From Isoetes taiwanensis (Eukaryota; Streptophyta; Lycopodiopsida; Isoetales; Isoetaceae): a stretch of 64,000 nucleotides of DNA. The translations under genes were made by a program, and so were the position numbers. Positions 11,262 through 22,378 of the stretch are shown one piece after another. Every line of letters starts with the position of its first letter. Position 1 is the first letter of the stretch. The notes under the pieces were generated by a model that did not search any database, was not told the origin of the DNA, and saw only the letters and a program-made list of their open reading frames with translations. Where the stretch lies: positions 186,001 through 250,000 of the forward strand of contig JAJEKV010000282.1 in the NCBI GenBank assembly GCA_021234155.1, read 5' to 3'.

Positions 11262-12752
11262 CAAAGCATTTTTTTTGGGTTGTATATTGATAGCTTGGAG
11301 ACGTGGATGCAGCACCATGGGGGAGCCGGGGTGCAATTATCTGATGCGACCTCTGTGAGCCAGTTACTATATGCGGATGATGTAGCTTTGCTAGCTCACA
11401 CGGCCAGCAGTATGCAGCAGCATTTGGATGCCCTCAGTGGGTTCTGTGGGGCAACGGGAATGACAGTGAACTTGCACAAAACTAAGCTTCTCGCGATCCT
11501 CGTCCCGCAACACCCTATCCGGAGTTCTATTACAGGGACGGGAAGTGGAGATGGTGCGAGCTTCAAGTATCGGGAATTGATTTCACTACTAACATGCCGT
11601 GGGATGAGTGTGTGGAGAGAAGAGCCGGCGCAGGCCGGAAGGCTTTATATGCATGCAAAACGCTGCGTGTTGCCGGATAGATCTCTCGCGGATCGGGCGA
11701 GGAGAGCACACACCTGTTTAGAGCTTTGGTTGAGCCGGTGCTGCTATATGGGGTGGAGGTTTGGGGCCCAAAGAAGCTTAGTAAAAATCGTGGGATAGGT
11801 TGGAAAGGGGCAGTAAAGCTTTTCTTGACCTATAGCTTGGGAGTGAAGGACACCGCACCGCATCGATTTTGTTGTATGAGACGGGGTTCGCCTTTACAAA
11901 GATTCTCGCTATGCGCGAAGGCATCTTACTTGCTTCCATAAGGTGGATGGGATGGATGAGCATCGGCCCAATAAAGCCGTGGTTGTTAACGCAGGGGCCC
12001 CAAATGGGTCACGTCGGAAGAGGGTATGGCACGAGCACCGTGTAAGGGATGGTTTAGGAGGTGGTCTATGGATTACCAACGAGATGGTGGCACCGGCGGT
12101 CCTCGATGCTGAGAATGGGCAATTGGATGCGGGCTATGCCGCCACTGGGATGCCTCTACTCTTGCAAAGCCCAAGACGAGCACTATCACGCCGATTAATC
12201 CCAGCCTTGAGCATGGACCCCATCGGCATTTGAAAGCACACATCTCTCGTGAAGAAACGGAGAGCTATTGCCGCCATAAGGACGGGTTCCCATTACCTAA
12301 TTGGAGACAGTCATTGGGGGGGTGAATGGCGGGCACGGGATCCCTAGGGAGGAGAGGATATGTCAGTGTTGTGAGATGCACGTGATAGAGGATGAGCACC
12401 ATGCCCTTGCCCAGCATATGCCCATGTCCGAGCAGTGCACACTGATCTTAGATGCTCTGACACACCGCTACACATTACTGCGATCACCTATGGTAGCGCG
12501 ACTGGGAGCTTACATCCTGCAGATTTCGGCCGTCAGACTTGCTCTTCTGGGGCATGGTATTTGAGAGCCTATTGTTAGGGTTTTTCCTCCCAAGTGGGGG
12601 TTTTTTCATCCCGGTAGTAGGGTTCTATTGTACAGTTACATTGTTTGTTTTTGGTGTTGGGGTTTTTGGCTTTTTTGCCTGTTCTGTGCCGTCTCATAGG
12701 CCTCTGGCCTCCGTGGACGTTAAAATAAACTTCCTTCCTTCCTTCCTTCCTT
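11262..12752 (+). mobile_element. 5'-truncated non-LTR retrotransposon, second family
   Basis: The element begins inside the RT domain (LYIDSLETWM), with the catalytic YADD at 11370-11381 in the context SQLLYADDVALLAHT and then GMTVNLHKTK. Further downstream, LVEPVLLYGVEVWGPKK matches the conserved region after the RT palm. The remainder (11900-12560) is a frameshifted C-terminal region, with CQCCEMHVIEDEHH near 12370 looking like a terminal zinc finger. It ends in a (TTCC)n microsatellite rather than poly(A). It differs from the L1-type element at 3.3-10.4 kb. At least four frame breaks are present. Confidence 0.75.
12731..12752 (+). repeat. (TTCC)n tail of the second LINE
   Basis: Five consecutive TTCC units close the element after ATAAAC. 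Simple-repeat 3' tails instead of poly(A) are known for several non-LTR clades. Confidence 0.7.
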
Positions 12753-13748
12753 TTGAACATTTGGGTTTCTCTCATGCATATAACGAACATCTTTTTTCAG
12801 AGAAAATTTTATTCAATCTCAATAGTGATACTTGATCTCAAGAATAAAGCAAGATGTGATATCTCTGAAGCCACAACTGATGCTCAAGGCACATTTTAAA
12901 GGTCCTTTGTTTTTGCATAAGAAGATGTGCAAATGCTGGATGAATTTCCAATAGCTTGAGCAAGTCGAAAATTAAAAGATATGTTTAATACTTTTATTTC
13001 TCACTAGAAAGGAAAGCTCATATAAAGAAGATTATTATTGTTCGTAGCAAGATGAGCTCATTAGAGCCAGATTCGACTGAATTAGATGAGAGTGAACCAT
13101 TTTTATAGTGGCACGTCGTAACTACCACTTGATGTCTAATTCCATGCAACAGTTAGCAATTACCAAAATACTCCTCCTAAAACAAAAAACGCTACCGCTT
13201 AAACACTCGATTAATTGGCAGGGTTGATCCTTGATCTTTAAAAGTTGAATCAAGTGCCAGACAAATTTTGCCGTAGGTTTGCTCAATAATATGACCTTAA
13301 ACTATTTTGAATTGGCTTCGTAATGTAACTGCCGCAATGGAATCACAGAGTTGTAGCCCTAAAAAAAAGGAGCCAGAAGTTGAGTTAAGAGAGAGGTACC
13401 GTTGCCGCATGTGGAATTTGGCCATTAACTCAACTTTTATGTGTTGCTGATGTATTTTCTGTTTGATGAATGGCCATTTGAATTTTGCAAGAATTATCAC
13501 ACGACATTTTGCAGTGTAATGATCGTGAAGATGAAAAATATCTCATCCAGAACTATATCATTTCATATTCTCCATCTTTAAGGTTGTTTCAACATTGTGA
13601 AATGCGTGTGAAACTCCTTCTCTTGGACAAGTGATCTATTGTTGGATTTAGCATTTGCAGAAATAGATGCAAACATGGTGCACAAGCACTTCATGATGCT
13701 GATTATGATCGTATTATAGTTATTGGGAAAAAAAAAAAAGCAACCATC
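12753..13748 (+). other. Intergenic, nothing recognised
   Basis: AT-rich sequence with frequent stops in all frames. I see no conserved motif, repeat boundary or RNA gene. Confidence 0.4.
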
Positions 13749-14130
13749 TGTTAGGGATTTGTACGTCCCTCTCGTCTTTCCATCGAAATTACATTAACAC
13801 ATCGCCCCTCGAGTTTATAGTGACCCAACGGTTGAGATCAATCTTAGCCGATAGTTTACTAGAGCCATAGCTGAAATTTTATTTAAGGAATATGTTAACA
13901 TTTTATTGAAAATTTTATTAGAGAACCAAGGAAAGTTTTCTAGATCAGGGTGCCCTAACCCTAGTTCCGATCCAGAGACGAGCATCGCGGCTAGGTTTGC
14001 AAAACTGAATGTCGGGCTTCAGAAATAAGGGTTTGTATAGGCGAGATCCTGCAGCTGCTTTATCTTCCGGAACGGCTTTGGCATTCTCGGTTTTGGGGAT
14101 GTTCAGGAGCTTCATAACATCTTAGAGACA
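13749..14130 (+). repeat. Candidate orphan LTR (382 bp)
   Basis: This block starts TGTTAGGGATT and ends TTAGAGACA. It is immediately followed by TGGTATCAGATTG, a good match to the tRNA-iMet primer-binding site used by many plant copia and gypsy elements. A short ATG-led open stretch follows at 14169. No second copy of the LTR is in the window, so this is probably the 5' end of a heavily deleted element. Confidence 0.45.
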
Positions 14131-14142
14131 TGGTATCAGATT
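14131..14142 (+). promoter_or_regulatory. Primer-binding-site-like sequence (tRNA-iMet)
   Basis: TGGTATCAGATT abuts the candidate LTR end at 14130. The first ten bases are the canonical iMet complement. Confidence 0.45.
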
Positions 14143-16387
14143 GTGGAAGGGGTGAAAGGCTTTTCATAATGCAAGTGGCAGCTCATTTTGTTAACGAACT
14201 GGGCTTGCAGGTAAACTGAGGTTTTGTAGTTTGTTCCGGTTTTGTTTCTTGCAAGAAGCTAAGGTTTTGTAATTTCGTGTAGAAGCCACACATAAACGCC
14301 CTTTCCATAGTGGTTGCCCTAAATACAGATATTTGGTCAGTCTGGCCAAAGGCCTTGGCATCAAACGACTATTCTAGCAGTGGCTAATCCGAAAATACAG
14401 GATGAAAAATGTTCTGGATTTGCATGTTCCGGATCCGACAGTGCAGAGGCGCTTGGCCCATAGCCAGAAAGATGCTTTTAGATTTTCATGTATTTGAAAA
14501 ACGAAATTGAAGAGGTGGTCATTAGCCCTTTAATGGTGATTCCGGCCTCTTTAAATGGGTTTCTTACCATTATAGCTCAAGCTCAGAGCAGAAAAAACGC
14601 AGAGGTAAATGATTGTTCCAGAAGTATTGAAATCCTGCTGCTTTTGCTAAGCTTTGCTTGTCAAATAGTTAAAAGTTCTTTTTCTGCTATGGATATGCTG
14701 TTCAATAAGCCATGAATGATTATGAAAGCATCCTCATCATTGATGCTGATTTATGAAATCTTTATTGAGTGTTTTGCCATTTAAAAGTAAGAAAGTTTAC
14801 ACTTTCTGTTGCAGGTAGTGGTTGTGTAAAACGAGACAGTTGGAAATTTAGTGTCCACAATCGTCTTACATGGCAAAGCATGCATAGTAGGTTAGATGAT
14901 CCGAAAGAGCAAATTGGACGATGGAGTCAATTCTTATAAGGTAATTCATTCCCTTATGTTTTTTTATGCCTCTTAAAGAAGCTACTAAACTTCTTCCTAT
15001 TTGCAGGCTATGTGCAAAGATAGCGATTGTGCCGTGTGCCGGAGCCACGAGATTGAATTGAGGAAACATCCGAACGAAATTGGTAGCAAAGAGACTGGGT
15101 AGGCTAGAACTTTGCTTCAGGAAAAGTCATGTTGGCCAGCAATATCGACCGGTGGATGTTTTGAAATTTTGCGGATTAGTTTGCTATAGCAAAGTTTGCT
15201 CAAAGTCTTGAAGTTGTGCCCGGTACCTTAGCTGAAAATGTTGGTCTTAACTCAACGACGTAATTTCTTCATCAGATACAAAGACATGCAAATGTAAATA
15301 GTAAAACCGGTGTTGATATAGAGCAAAATTCAAAGGAGTGTCCGAAGATATCCGGGATTTATTTCGACAAAGCGCGTTTCGTTAACAAGCCTTCTTTTTG
15401 TATCGCCTCACTAATTCCCATGTCATACATCAGGTTTTGGGCCATAAAATTAGCCGCCAAATACGTCAGACAAAGGCTTCAAGTGGATCAGGTAAGAGTT
15501 TGCTTTGTCTTTTGGCTTTCAAGACTGTAGAATTATCAATGTTACCCTACTGCGTGCACTTTTTTCTAATTTAAACCCAGAATGAGATGAAAAATAGAAG
15601 GGAAATGTAATCTGGCTCTAACTTGGCAGTTCAATGTCAATAGTTTGTTTTCTAGACCTAAAGGGTCATTGGTCTATTTCTTGAGCTCGTCGGATAGGTA
15701 ACTATGAAATCTCTTCCGTTTTCATTGTTTCTTGTGAAGTGTTCTGTTGCCCTCTATCATCCATGCTTTCCTTTTTGTGTAGTTAGTTATTTTTTCTCTG
15801 GCCTCTTTTTGCTTGGTCTTGTGACATAGACGATCACTGTATGAAGCAACATGCTTCTAAAATCATGAACTAATTTGTGAAAGAGACTTTCTAAGTTGAT
15901 ATGCATGAGCCCTACACATTTCTGATCAATCAGCATTAGCCATCCCTAAATCTTTTTGTTCTCTGGCTTTATTCCTAAATGAAAGTCTCTGCCATGATCA
16001 TGTGACTGGCCGTCATTTCCCTGCTTATGATTTTGCACAGCGGTCCATGCTACACAAAACAGAAGTTCAGAAGTGACGTGCAACTTCCCTTGACGAATAC
16101 AGTTTCCCCAAGGGTTGATACAGCTCAAAATGATGTTGTATATGCTGATTAGCTTTTTGAATTTTAAGTTAAAATAGATGTCTGGAATAGGGAATGGAGT
16201 GGAGCTAATTCATGAATAAATATGAGTTTTTCTAATGGTATTCTTGTATACATATACAAGTAGTTTTTTATTTAATAAATTATCGTAGGTCATGTTTTTG
16301 AATAAAATGTGCGGAGGATAAGTCAGATATGAAGAAAGTGATTTAGTGCATGACTAAAGTATCCACTTTAGGTATAATGCACAACAT
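14143..16387 (+). other. Unassigned region with splice-like fragments
   Basis: No gene can be named. Exon-like stretches end at donor-like sites: about 14840-14940 before GTAATT, and about 15420-15491 ending CAG followed by GTAAGA. A stretch beginning near 15007 follows an acceptor-like TATTTGCAG. Coding potential is short and broken. These could be remnants of a host gene or of the deleted retroelement whose LTR precedes them. Confidence 0.25.
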
Positions 16388-16445
16388 ATGGTTAAAATGG
16401 GGTTCAAATCCTCATAATGGTTAAAATGGGGTTCAAATCCTCATA
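16388..16445 (+). repeat. 29-bp direct tandem duplication with B-box-like core
   Basis: ATGGTTAAAATGGGGTTCAA and the following bases occur twice with a 29-bp period. GGGGTTCAAATCC resembles a tRNA B-box (T-arm), so this may be a SINE or tRNA-derived remnant. No A-box partner was found. Confidence 0.55.
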
Positions 16446-16576
16446 GCTTTGATTAATTTGTTTTTATTATTTTTTGATCTTGCAAGCTTATGGAATTTGG
16501 GACTATCTTTTAGAAACCACTAGTCATATACACCTAGGCTTTGGAAAACAAGACGGTAGTGATATACTAGTAATGG

Positions 16577-16595
16577 TGCCCAGCGTTGCTGGGCA
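16577..16595 (-). terminator. Helitron 3' subterminal hairpin
   Basis: TGCCCAGC, loop of 3, GCTGGGCA: a perfect 8-bp stem 6 bases from the CTAG end. Helitron transposition is thought to use such a palindrome as the replication stop. A similar, weaker palindrome (AGCCCA...TGGGCT) lies at 16672-16690. Confidence 0.65.
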
Positions 16596-16714
16596 TAAGT
16601 TGGGAACCTGTCTGGAGGGAAACATGTTCAGCTTAACTCCTTTTCATAAATCTTAGATAATAGAAATTAAGCCCAATATTGCTGGGCTATAAGAGGTTTT
16701 TGTGCACTCAAGTA

Positions 16715-18765
16715 TCGTTTTCCTTTCTCTTTGCCTTTTGCTCTATCCCGCATTTCCTTTTTTCCTTTCCTTTTTTCCCATTTTCCTACACACTTTCCTT
16801 TTTCTTTTTCCCTACACATTTTCTTTTTTTCCTTTTTCCTTTTCCCCTTTTCTTTTTATCCCGCTTTTCCCGTCCCTTCCCTTTCCACTTCCTGTTCTCC
16901 ATTTTCCCTTTCCCCTTTTTTCTGACAGATTTTTTTTCTTCCTTTTCATCCTTTCCCAGCCCTTCCCCTTTTTCCTGTACCCTTTTTCCCTTTCCTTCTC
17001 CCCTTCCTTTTCCTTTTCTATTTCCCTTTTCCCATGCCCTTTTTCCCACCTTTTTCATGTCATTTTTCTTCTTTTACGCACACTCTTCCCTTTTTCCTCG
17101 TGCCCCTTCTTCCTTCCTTTTTCTTTTTATTTTCCATTGTCCCATGCTCTTTTTCCCTTCACTTTTTCCTTTTTTTCTCACCCTTCCTCTCTTCCTCTTT
17201 TCGTGCCCTTCTTCTACTCTCTTTTTTCATTTCCCTCTTCTCCATTCCTCGTGCCCTTTTTTCCTTCCCTTTTTTCTACCTTTTTCATGTGCCCCTTTTC
17301 TTGTTTTTTGCACCCTCTTCCCTTTTTCCTCATGCCCCTTCCCCCTTTATTTTCTTTTTTTCCCCTTGTCCCATGCTTTTTTTCCCTTCACTTTTTCATT
17401 TTTCTCATCCTTTCTCTCTTCCCCTTTTCATGCCCTTTCCCCCCTCTCTTTTCTCATTTCCCTCTTCCCCATTCCTCGTGCCCTTTTTCCCTTCCTTTTT
17501 TTCCTTTCCACCTCCCTTTTTTTTTTCTTTCCCTTCCCTTTTCATTCCTTTCCTCTTTTCCCGTGTCCTTTTTCACTTTCTTCCCCCTTTTCCCTTTTCT
17601 TTTCATTTTCTCTTTCCTTTTCCCTTTTCCAATGCGGCGTTCCTTTTTTCCCAATCTTTTTCGCCTTTCTCCATCCTCTTTTTCTTTTCCATGTGCCCGT
17701 CCCCTCTCCTTTTTTCTTTTTTCTTTTCACTTTTTCCATGCTCTTTTTCCCCTTTTCTCACATTTCCCTTTTCCCCGTGCCCTTTTTCCCTTCCCCTTTC
17801 CATTTTCCATTTCCCTCTCCCCTTTTCCTCGTGCTCATTTTCCCTTCTCGTTTTCCCTTTCTGCATTCCTTTTTTTTCCTTCCTCTTTCTCTTTTTGAAT
17901 GCCCTTCTTCCCTTCCCTTCTCTACATCATTTTCCTCTTTCCTTTTTTCCCTTCAATTTTTCTCCTTTCCATACCCTTTCCTCTTCCCCTTTTCCATTGC
18001 CTTTTTTTCCTTCCCTTTCCTCCCTCCCTTTCTTTTTCCCTTTTTCCATGCCACTTATCCCTTCCTCACTACTTCATTCTTTCCCTTTTTCCCTCTCCTC
18101 CTCTTCCCCTTTTTCTCGTGTCACTTTGCCTTTTCCTTTTCATCTTTCCACCCCCCTTTTTCTTTTTCCTTTCCCTAACCTCCCCCCTTTTCCCGTGCCC
18201 TTTTTCTCTTTTCTCGCCTTCTTTCTTTTCCTTTTCTCTTTCCCTTTTCCATTACGTCGTTCCCTTTTCTTTCCCCACCTTTTCCATGCACTCATTTTCC
18301 TCCATCCTCTTCTTCTTTTCCCTTTGAGCGTTCTCCCTCCCTTTTTTTTTCTTTTTACTTTTTCCATGCTCTTTTTCCCTTCCTTTTTCCCCTTTTCTCA
18401 ACCTTTCCCTTTTGCCCTTTTTTCCGTGCCCTTTTCCCATCTCTCTCTCCCCTTTTTCAAATGCCAATTTTCCCTTCCCTTTTTCCCTTTCCGCATTTCT
18501 TTTTTCCTTCCCCTTTCGCTTTTCCAATGCCCCTTTTCCCTTCCCTTTTCCTCCTTTCCCCACTCTTTCCTCATTGCCCTTTCTCCCTTCCCATTCCTCT
18601 CTCCCGTCTTTGTTTTCCTTTTCTTTTTCCCTTTTCCCATGCCACTTTTCCCTTTCCTCACCATTTCCTTCTCCCCCTTTCCCATGCCCTTTTCCCTCTT
18701 CCCTTTCCCTCGTTTTTTTCCTTCACTTTTTTCCTTTTTCATTCTTTTCTTTTCCTTAATCTTCG
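16715..18765 (+). repeat. About 2 kb polypyrimidine tract, degenerate minisatellite
   Basis: Almost every base is C or T on the plus strand. The tract is built of degenerate units of roughly 50-70 bp marked by a recurring RTGCCCTTTTTCCCTTCC landmark. It reads through as long Phe/Ser/Pro-rich frames on the plus strand and Lys/Glu/Gly-rich frames on the minus strand. These are composition artefacts, not genes. Mirror-symmetric polypurine/polypyrimidine DNA of this kind can adopt triplex structures. Confidence 0.9.
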
Positions 18766-18871
18766 ATATTGCAATAAAATCACCACCATCCGATTAAGCC
18801 AATCAAATCTACACCATTAGATTTAGGGCTTGATGGAAAACAGACACACGCTAAAACATTATAATATAGGA

Positions 18872-19968
18872 TGCTTCAGATAACACACCAATTATGAAGG
18901 GTTTGAACAAAGAAACCACTACAAGTTAAGAAAATAAAATTATATGGTGTTATAAAGTATCTTAATCTGCTTTCGAAAACAAAACACTAGTGATTTATGA
19001 CCTTTAACCACTTCGTAAAAAACTTACTAAACCATCGTCCCATATTTTAAAGCATTACGGGTTTGATGCATAAACATGCAAGGCTTTAGGCCATTAAACA
19101 ATCATGACCTATGACATGTAAACACAAGGAGAACCATATAAATTTAGCACATCAATAAGTCATGCTATTTTAGCATTCTAAAAACCACGTATATATAACA
19201 ATATATTAAACCACGTCTTATTACCACCTTACCACACCACATTCACAAACCATGCATATAAAGCATTATCACAACATATATAAGCCAGCTTCCTTTTTTG
19301 TTTGATGGAATATTTCCATTCCAAGAAAAAAACTGAGGGCAACACGTGTACTTAAAAAAATAACACAAAATATTAAAGAACAAAAATAAAAAAAGTGACG
19401 TATGAGATGACCAAAAATTTTATGCCGGATCTTCTCTACGGGATCTGCTCTATTTTTTCTCTCATTCTTCTGTGCTACTCGTGGTTAGAATGAGGTCTCA
19501 TCCCTGTTCGGCCATAGCAAAAGCCCAATTTGAAGCAGCAGAAAACAGAGGCGCAGCAGATAACAGAAGATTGAAGAGGTTAGAGCTACTTTTTGCCCTC
19601 CAAATTAGCTTTATTTCTACCCTTTCTTTCCCTCACAAATCCGGCATTTCAAGCCCAGATATAAATGCTTTTCCAAATTTGATTTTTGGCATCCATTGCA
19701 AAGAGCTAGGTATAGATTCATCTGCATTGAGGGCTTATTCAAGAAATAATAAATTTGTTTGGGGTTGGTTCTTCCATGTTAAGGCGACTCTGGTTTCTTG
19801 GATGCTGATTGATTCAGATCTTGAATAGAAGTACTTGATTCTCCCTCCGAACCTGCGAAGAGAAATGTCCGCTTTTATAATAGCATGAAAGATGGGAACT
19901 CCGCCACAATCTTCCAACAACGTGATATAAGAGTAATACCGCAAGTCGAACTCTTAACGAAAGCGCCG
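18872..19968 (+). other. Unassigned flank between Helitron and LTR element
   Basis: AT-rich. A 118-codon open frame at 19472-19828 has no recognisable domain. This is the original insertion context of the chromovirus that follows; the other side of that context resumes at 31396. Confidence 0.3.
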
Positions 19969-19973
19969 ATTGT
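19969..19973 (+). repeat. 5-bp target-site duplication, left
   Basis: ATTGT directly before the LTR start TGTGACG; the same five bases follow the right LTR at 31391-31395. Confidence 0.7.
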
Positions 19974-21597
19974 TGTGACGGCTCCTCGCTAAACATCACG
20001 GCGCCCGGCCGCATACCCGGCAGAAATCCCCATCCCGGCTCAAGAACCGCATGGGCCCTTCGTCTACCCCAGCACTCTGAGGTGACTCTTAGTGCGGGAG
20101 GGAACACTAAGGTGTCTTGGCGCCCTTCCCCTATGGGCTCCTATAACTTGGTTTAGCGATAACACGCCGTAACTAGCATAAAACATATACAAATACTACC
20201 GGAGGGTAGTGCATCGCATATAAACCAATGCAAAGATGATAATCACAAACCATAAAAGAGAGCTCCCTACCCCCTCGGACTGCGAAGGGAGGGCGGGACG
20301 GGCTAGGCCTCAAGATAGAGCGCACCAGTCATGGCAATGGCAATGGCATAAGAACAATGGCTAGGGGGTGACCACTCCATGCCCCCTCCCGTGCATACTT
20401 TGCGATATGTGCTAGATCGGGCTCTCGACGGGGACTCTAGCCTTCCTGACACGCAATCCCATGGCATCACCCATGGGGGACTCCTCAGGTTGCATCTCCA
20501 CGGGTCCGACATGAGGCGGGAAGGGTTGCATCTCCCCTTCCGAGGGTCTAGAGGCCGAGTGCGCTAGAGAATCGTGGACGACACACGATTCGCACTGCCC
20601 AACCCCCAAAGCGAGAGCCAAGCCAGCACTTCCGGCTCAGGAGGCAGGGCAACACCATTGCCCGGGAGGTGTGGGACCCATGCTTTCGGCCCCACACGGT
20701 GACCAGACCATAAGCCTAGCCCACTATGGGATCCCGAAGCCCCCCCTCGGCGGGGATCCTCCCTCCACTTTCCCTCTAGCCCGTTATCGGTGTTTGAGTC
20801 ATATCATAGCCTCAATAGCCGGTGGGCTCCTATGCTGAGCCGCAACTAATAGGAACTAAGGGATCTACTCTAGGGGCATACTACATATGGCCCCAGGTCT
20901 CTACCCCCTTCCCAATACAAGAGGAGCAAACATGATCAACCAACATCACATAATCATCATATCCTAAGAATGATCATAAGAAGAACATCTTAACCTAATC
21001 ATACAATCTAACTAATGGTTAGGGTTCATTGATTAGGGTTCAAGATGTTGAATACGGGTTCTAGGATGGCTCTACTCTAGATACAAGATACTAGCACATG
21101 GAATGCTAATTCCGGATGGGCTATCACAACTACTACCCTACATACCTGCTCTGATGCTCTCCCTCCGGATCAGGTGTGCCTCCATGGTCTTGACCCCCGT
21201 GATGCTGCTCTGCTCCAAGCCCGAGTCTACCGCTTTGCTCACCTCAGCTGGTCTATGATCTATGCCACGACAAGCGATGTTCAAAGCGGAGTTTCAGCAG
21301 TAGGTGAGTCTCACGGGTGCTAGGGCTGGAAAGAGGCCTAGGGTTAGGGTTCCCCTATATAAGTTAGGTCCACCTAGGATGCCACATGGCACCAATCGGG
21401 TGAGTCTGTGTGGCGGGTGCCCCCAATAGGTTAAGGCCACGTGGATAATGGTCTAACCTATGGTTGGCTAAGTTATGAGAATAACTTGGCCATGCCCCTA
21501 GTGCCACAATCTATGGTATACAAGGCTATGAAGATAGACTTGTATAGTAGCCGGATCGAGGAATATCGTATTTATGGTATATTCCCCGACGATCACA
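19974..21597 (-). repeat. 3' LTR of the minus-strand chromovirus
   Basis: It runs from TGTGACGGCTCC to GACGATCACA (plus strand), with short TGTGA/TCACA inverted ends. It matches 29759-31390 along its length, with local clusters of differences at CAG/CTG sites. It contains a telomere-like GGTTAGGGTT run near 21350 that is not tandem. Confidence 0.85.
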
Positions 21598-21608
21598 TTC
21601 TCCCCCTT
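21598..21608 (-). promoter_or_regulatory. Polypurine tract
   Basis: On the minus strand, AAGGGGGAGAA abuts the 3' LTR. This is the expected primer for plus-strand DNA synthesis and confirms the element's orientation. Confidence 0.75.
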
Positions 21609-22378
21609 AGGACAATCTTCGTCTCGGCATTGCGCTAAGGTGACGAAACCTACCTTATGCGCAAAAACAACAACATGTCATAACCTTTAGTTTACTTTAG
21701 TAATCAAGTTTTATTAGTAAAAAGTCAAAATTTAGGCTATATTTGTACTTATACAAAATTATATAGCCTTAACACCGTTATTTCTTACGATAATACAAAA
21801 TACTATTATAAGTGTTATTAGGGTTCATAATCTAAATTATGGCTCCCCCTATCTTCTCGTAATGCGCTCCTCGTTGAAGTCTCCCTTCTACTTGCCTGCA
21901 AAAGGAGCACATTACGTTAGTTTAGTTAATAATTTGTGGTTTTAGGGGACCACCCCCCTTACCTCCTTGAGCCGAACTACTGGCTCAAGGTTGTCCTACT
22001 ACCTTGCACAAGATCATGGCCCTTTCGGATTTGAGCTTAAGGATCATTTAAGATGCTCCCATCGCCGCCCATGATCGAGTGCTACCTCGTACCACGATCG
22101 CCCGGTCGAGTACACCCGATTGCATCATGCCAGGGTTTCAAGCTAGGAACGTCTCCGCGATCCCATCATCAGCATGATCACTTTAACCTTCACCATGACC
22201 CTCCCACGGCCCGGTGTCGTCCCCATGATTGGCATAGAGAGCATCCGTCGATGTCCCATCGCCCACCATGCCTCATTCCTCACTCACATGACCCTAATGG
22301 TCATGCGCACCTCTTAGTGCGTGTGGCCTAGAGAATGCCCTAAAGGCGTATCCCATCATAAGCCCACACGATCCAAGG
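21609..22378 (-). other. 3' untranslated internal region of the chromovirus
   Basis: This is the sequence between the end of the chromodomain remnant and the polypurine tract. No conserved coding signal was found. Confidence 0.4.

Larger units (their letters stand above)
16567..18871 (-). mobile_element. Non-autonomous Helitron with a polypyrimidine/polypurine interior (2.3 kb)
   Basis: On the minus strand the element begins TCCTATATTATAATG (18871), preceded by A, and ends CTAG (16570-16567), followed by T. This matches the TC...CTRR ends and the A/T target of Helitrons. A hairpin of 8 bp with a 3-base loop (16577-16595) lies 6 bases before the CTAG end, the usual Helitron terminator arrangement. 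There is no Rep or helicase coding sequence. The interior is almost entirely a C/T tract (A/G on the element's own strand). No TSD is expected. Confidence 0.7.

Noticed and set aside
16679-18820. Long Phe/Ser/Pro-rich and Lys/Glu/Gly-rich open frames
   Set aside because: They are produced by the polypyrimidine tract, which rarely contains stop codons in these frames. Several overlapping frames are open at once and none has a domain.
21340-21356. Telomere-like GGTTAGGGTT in the LTRs
   Set aside because: Only one to two adjacent units; common in plant LTRs by chance and not a telomeric array.
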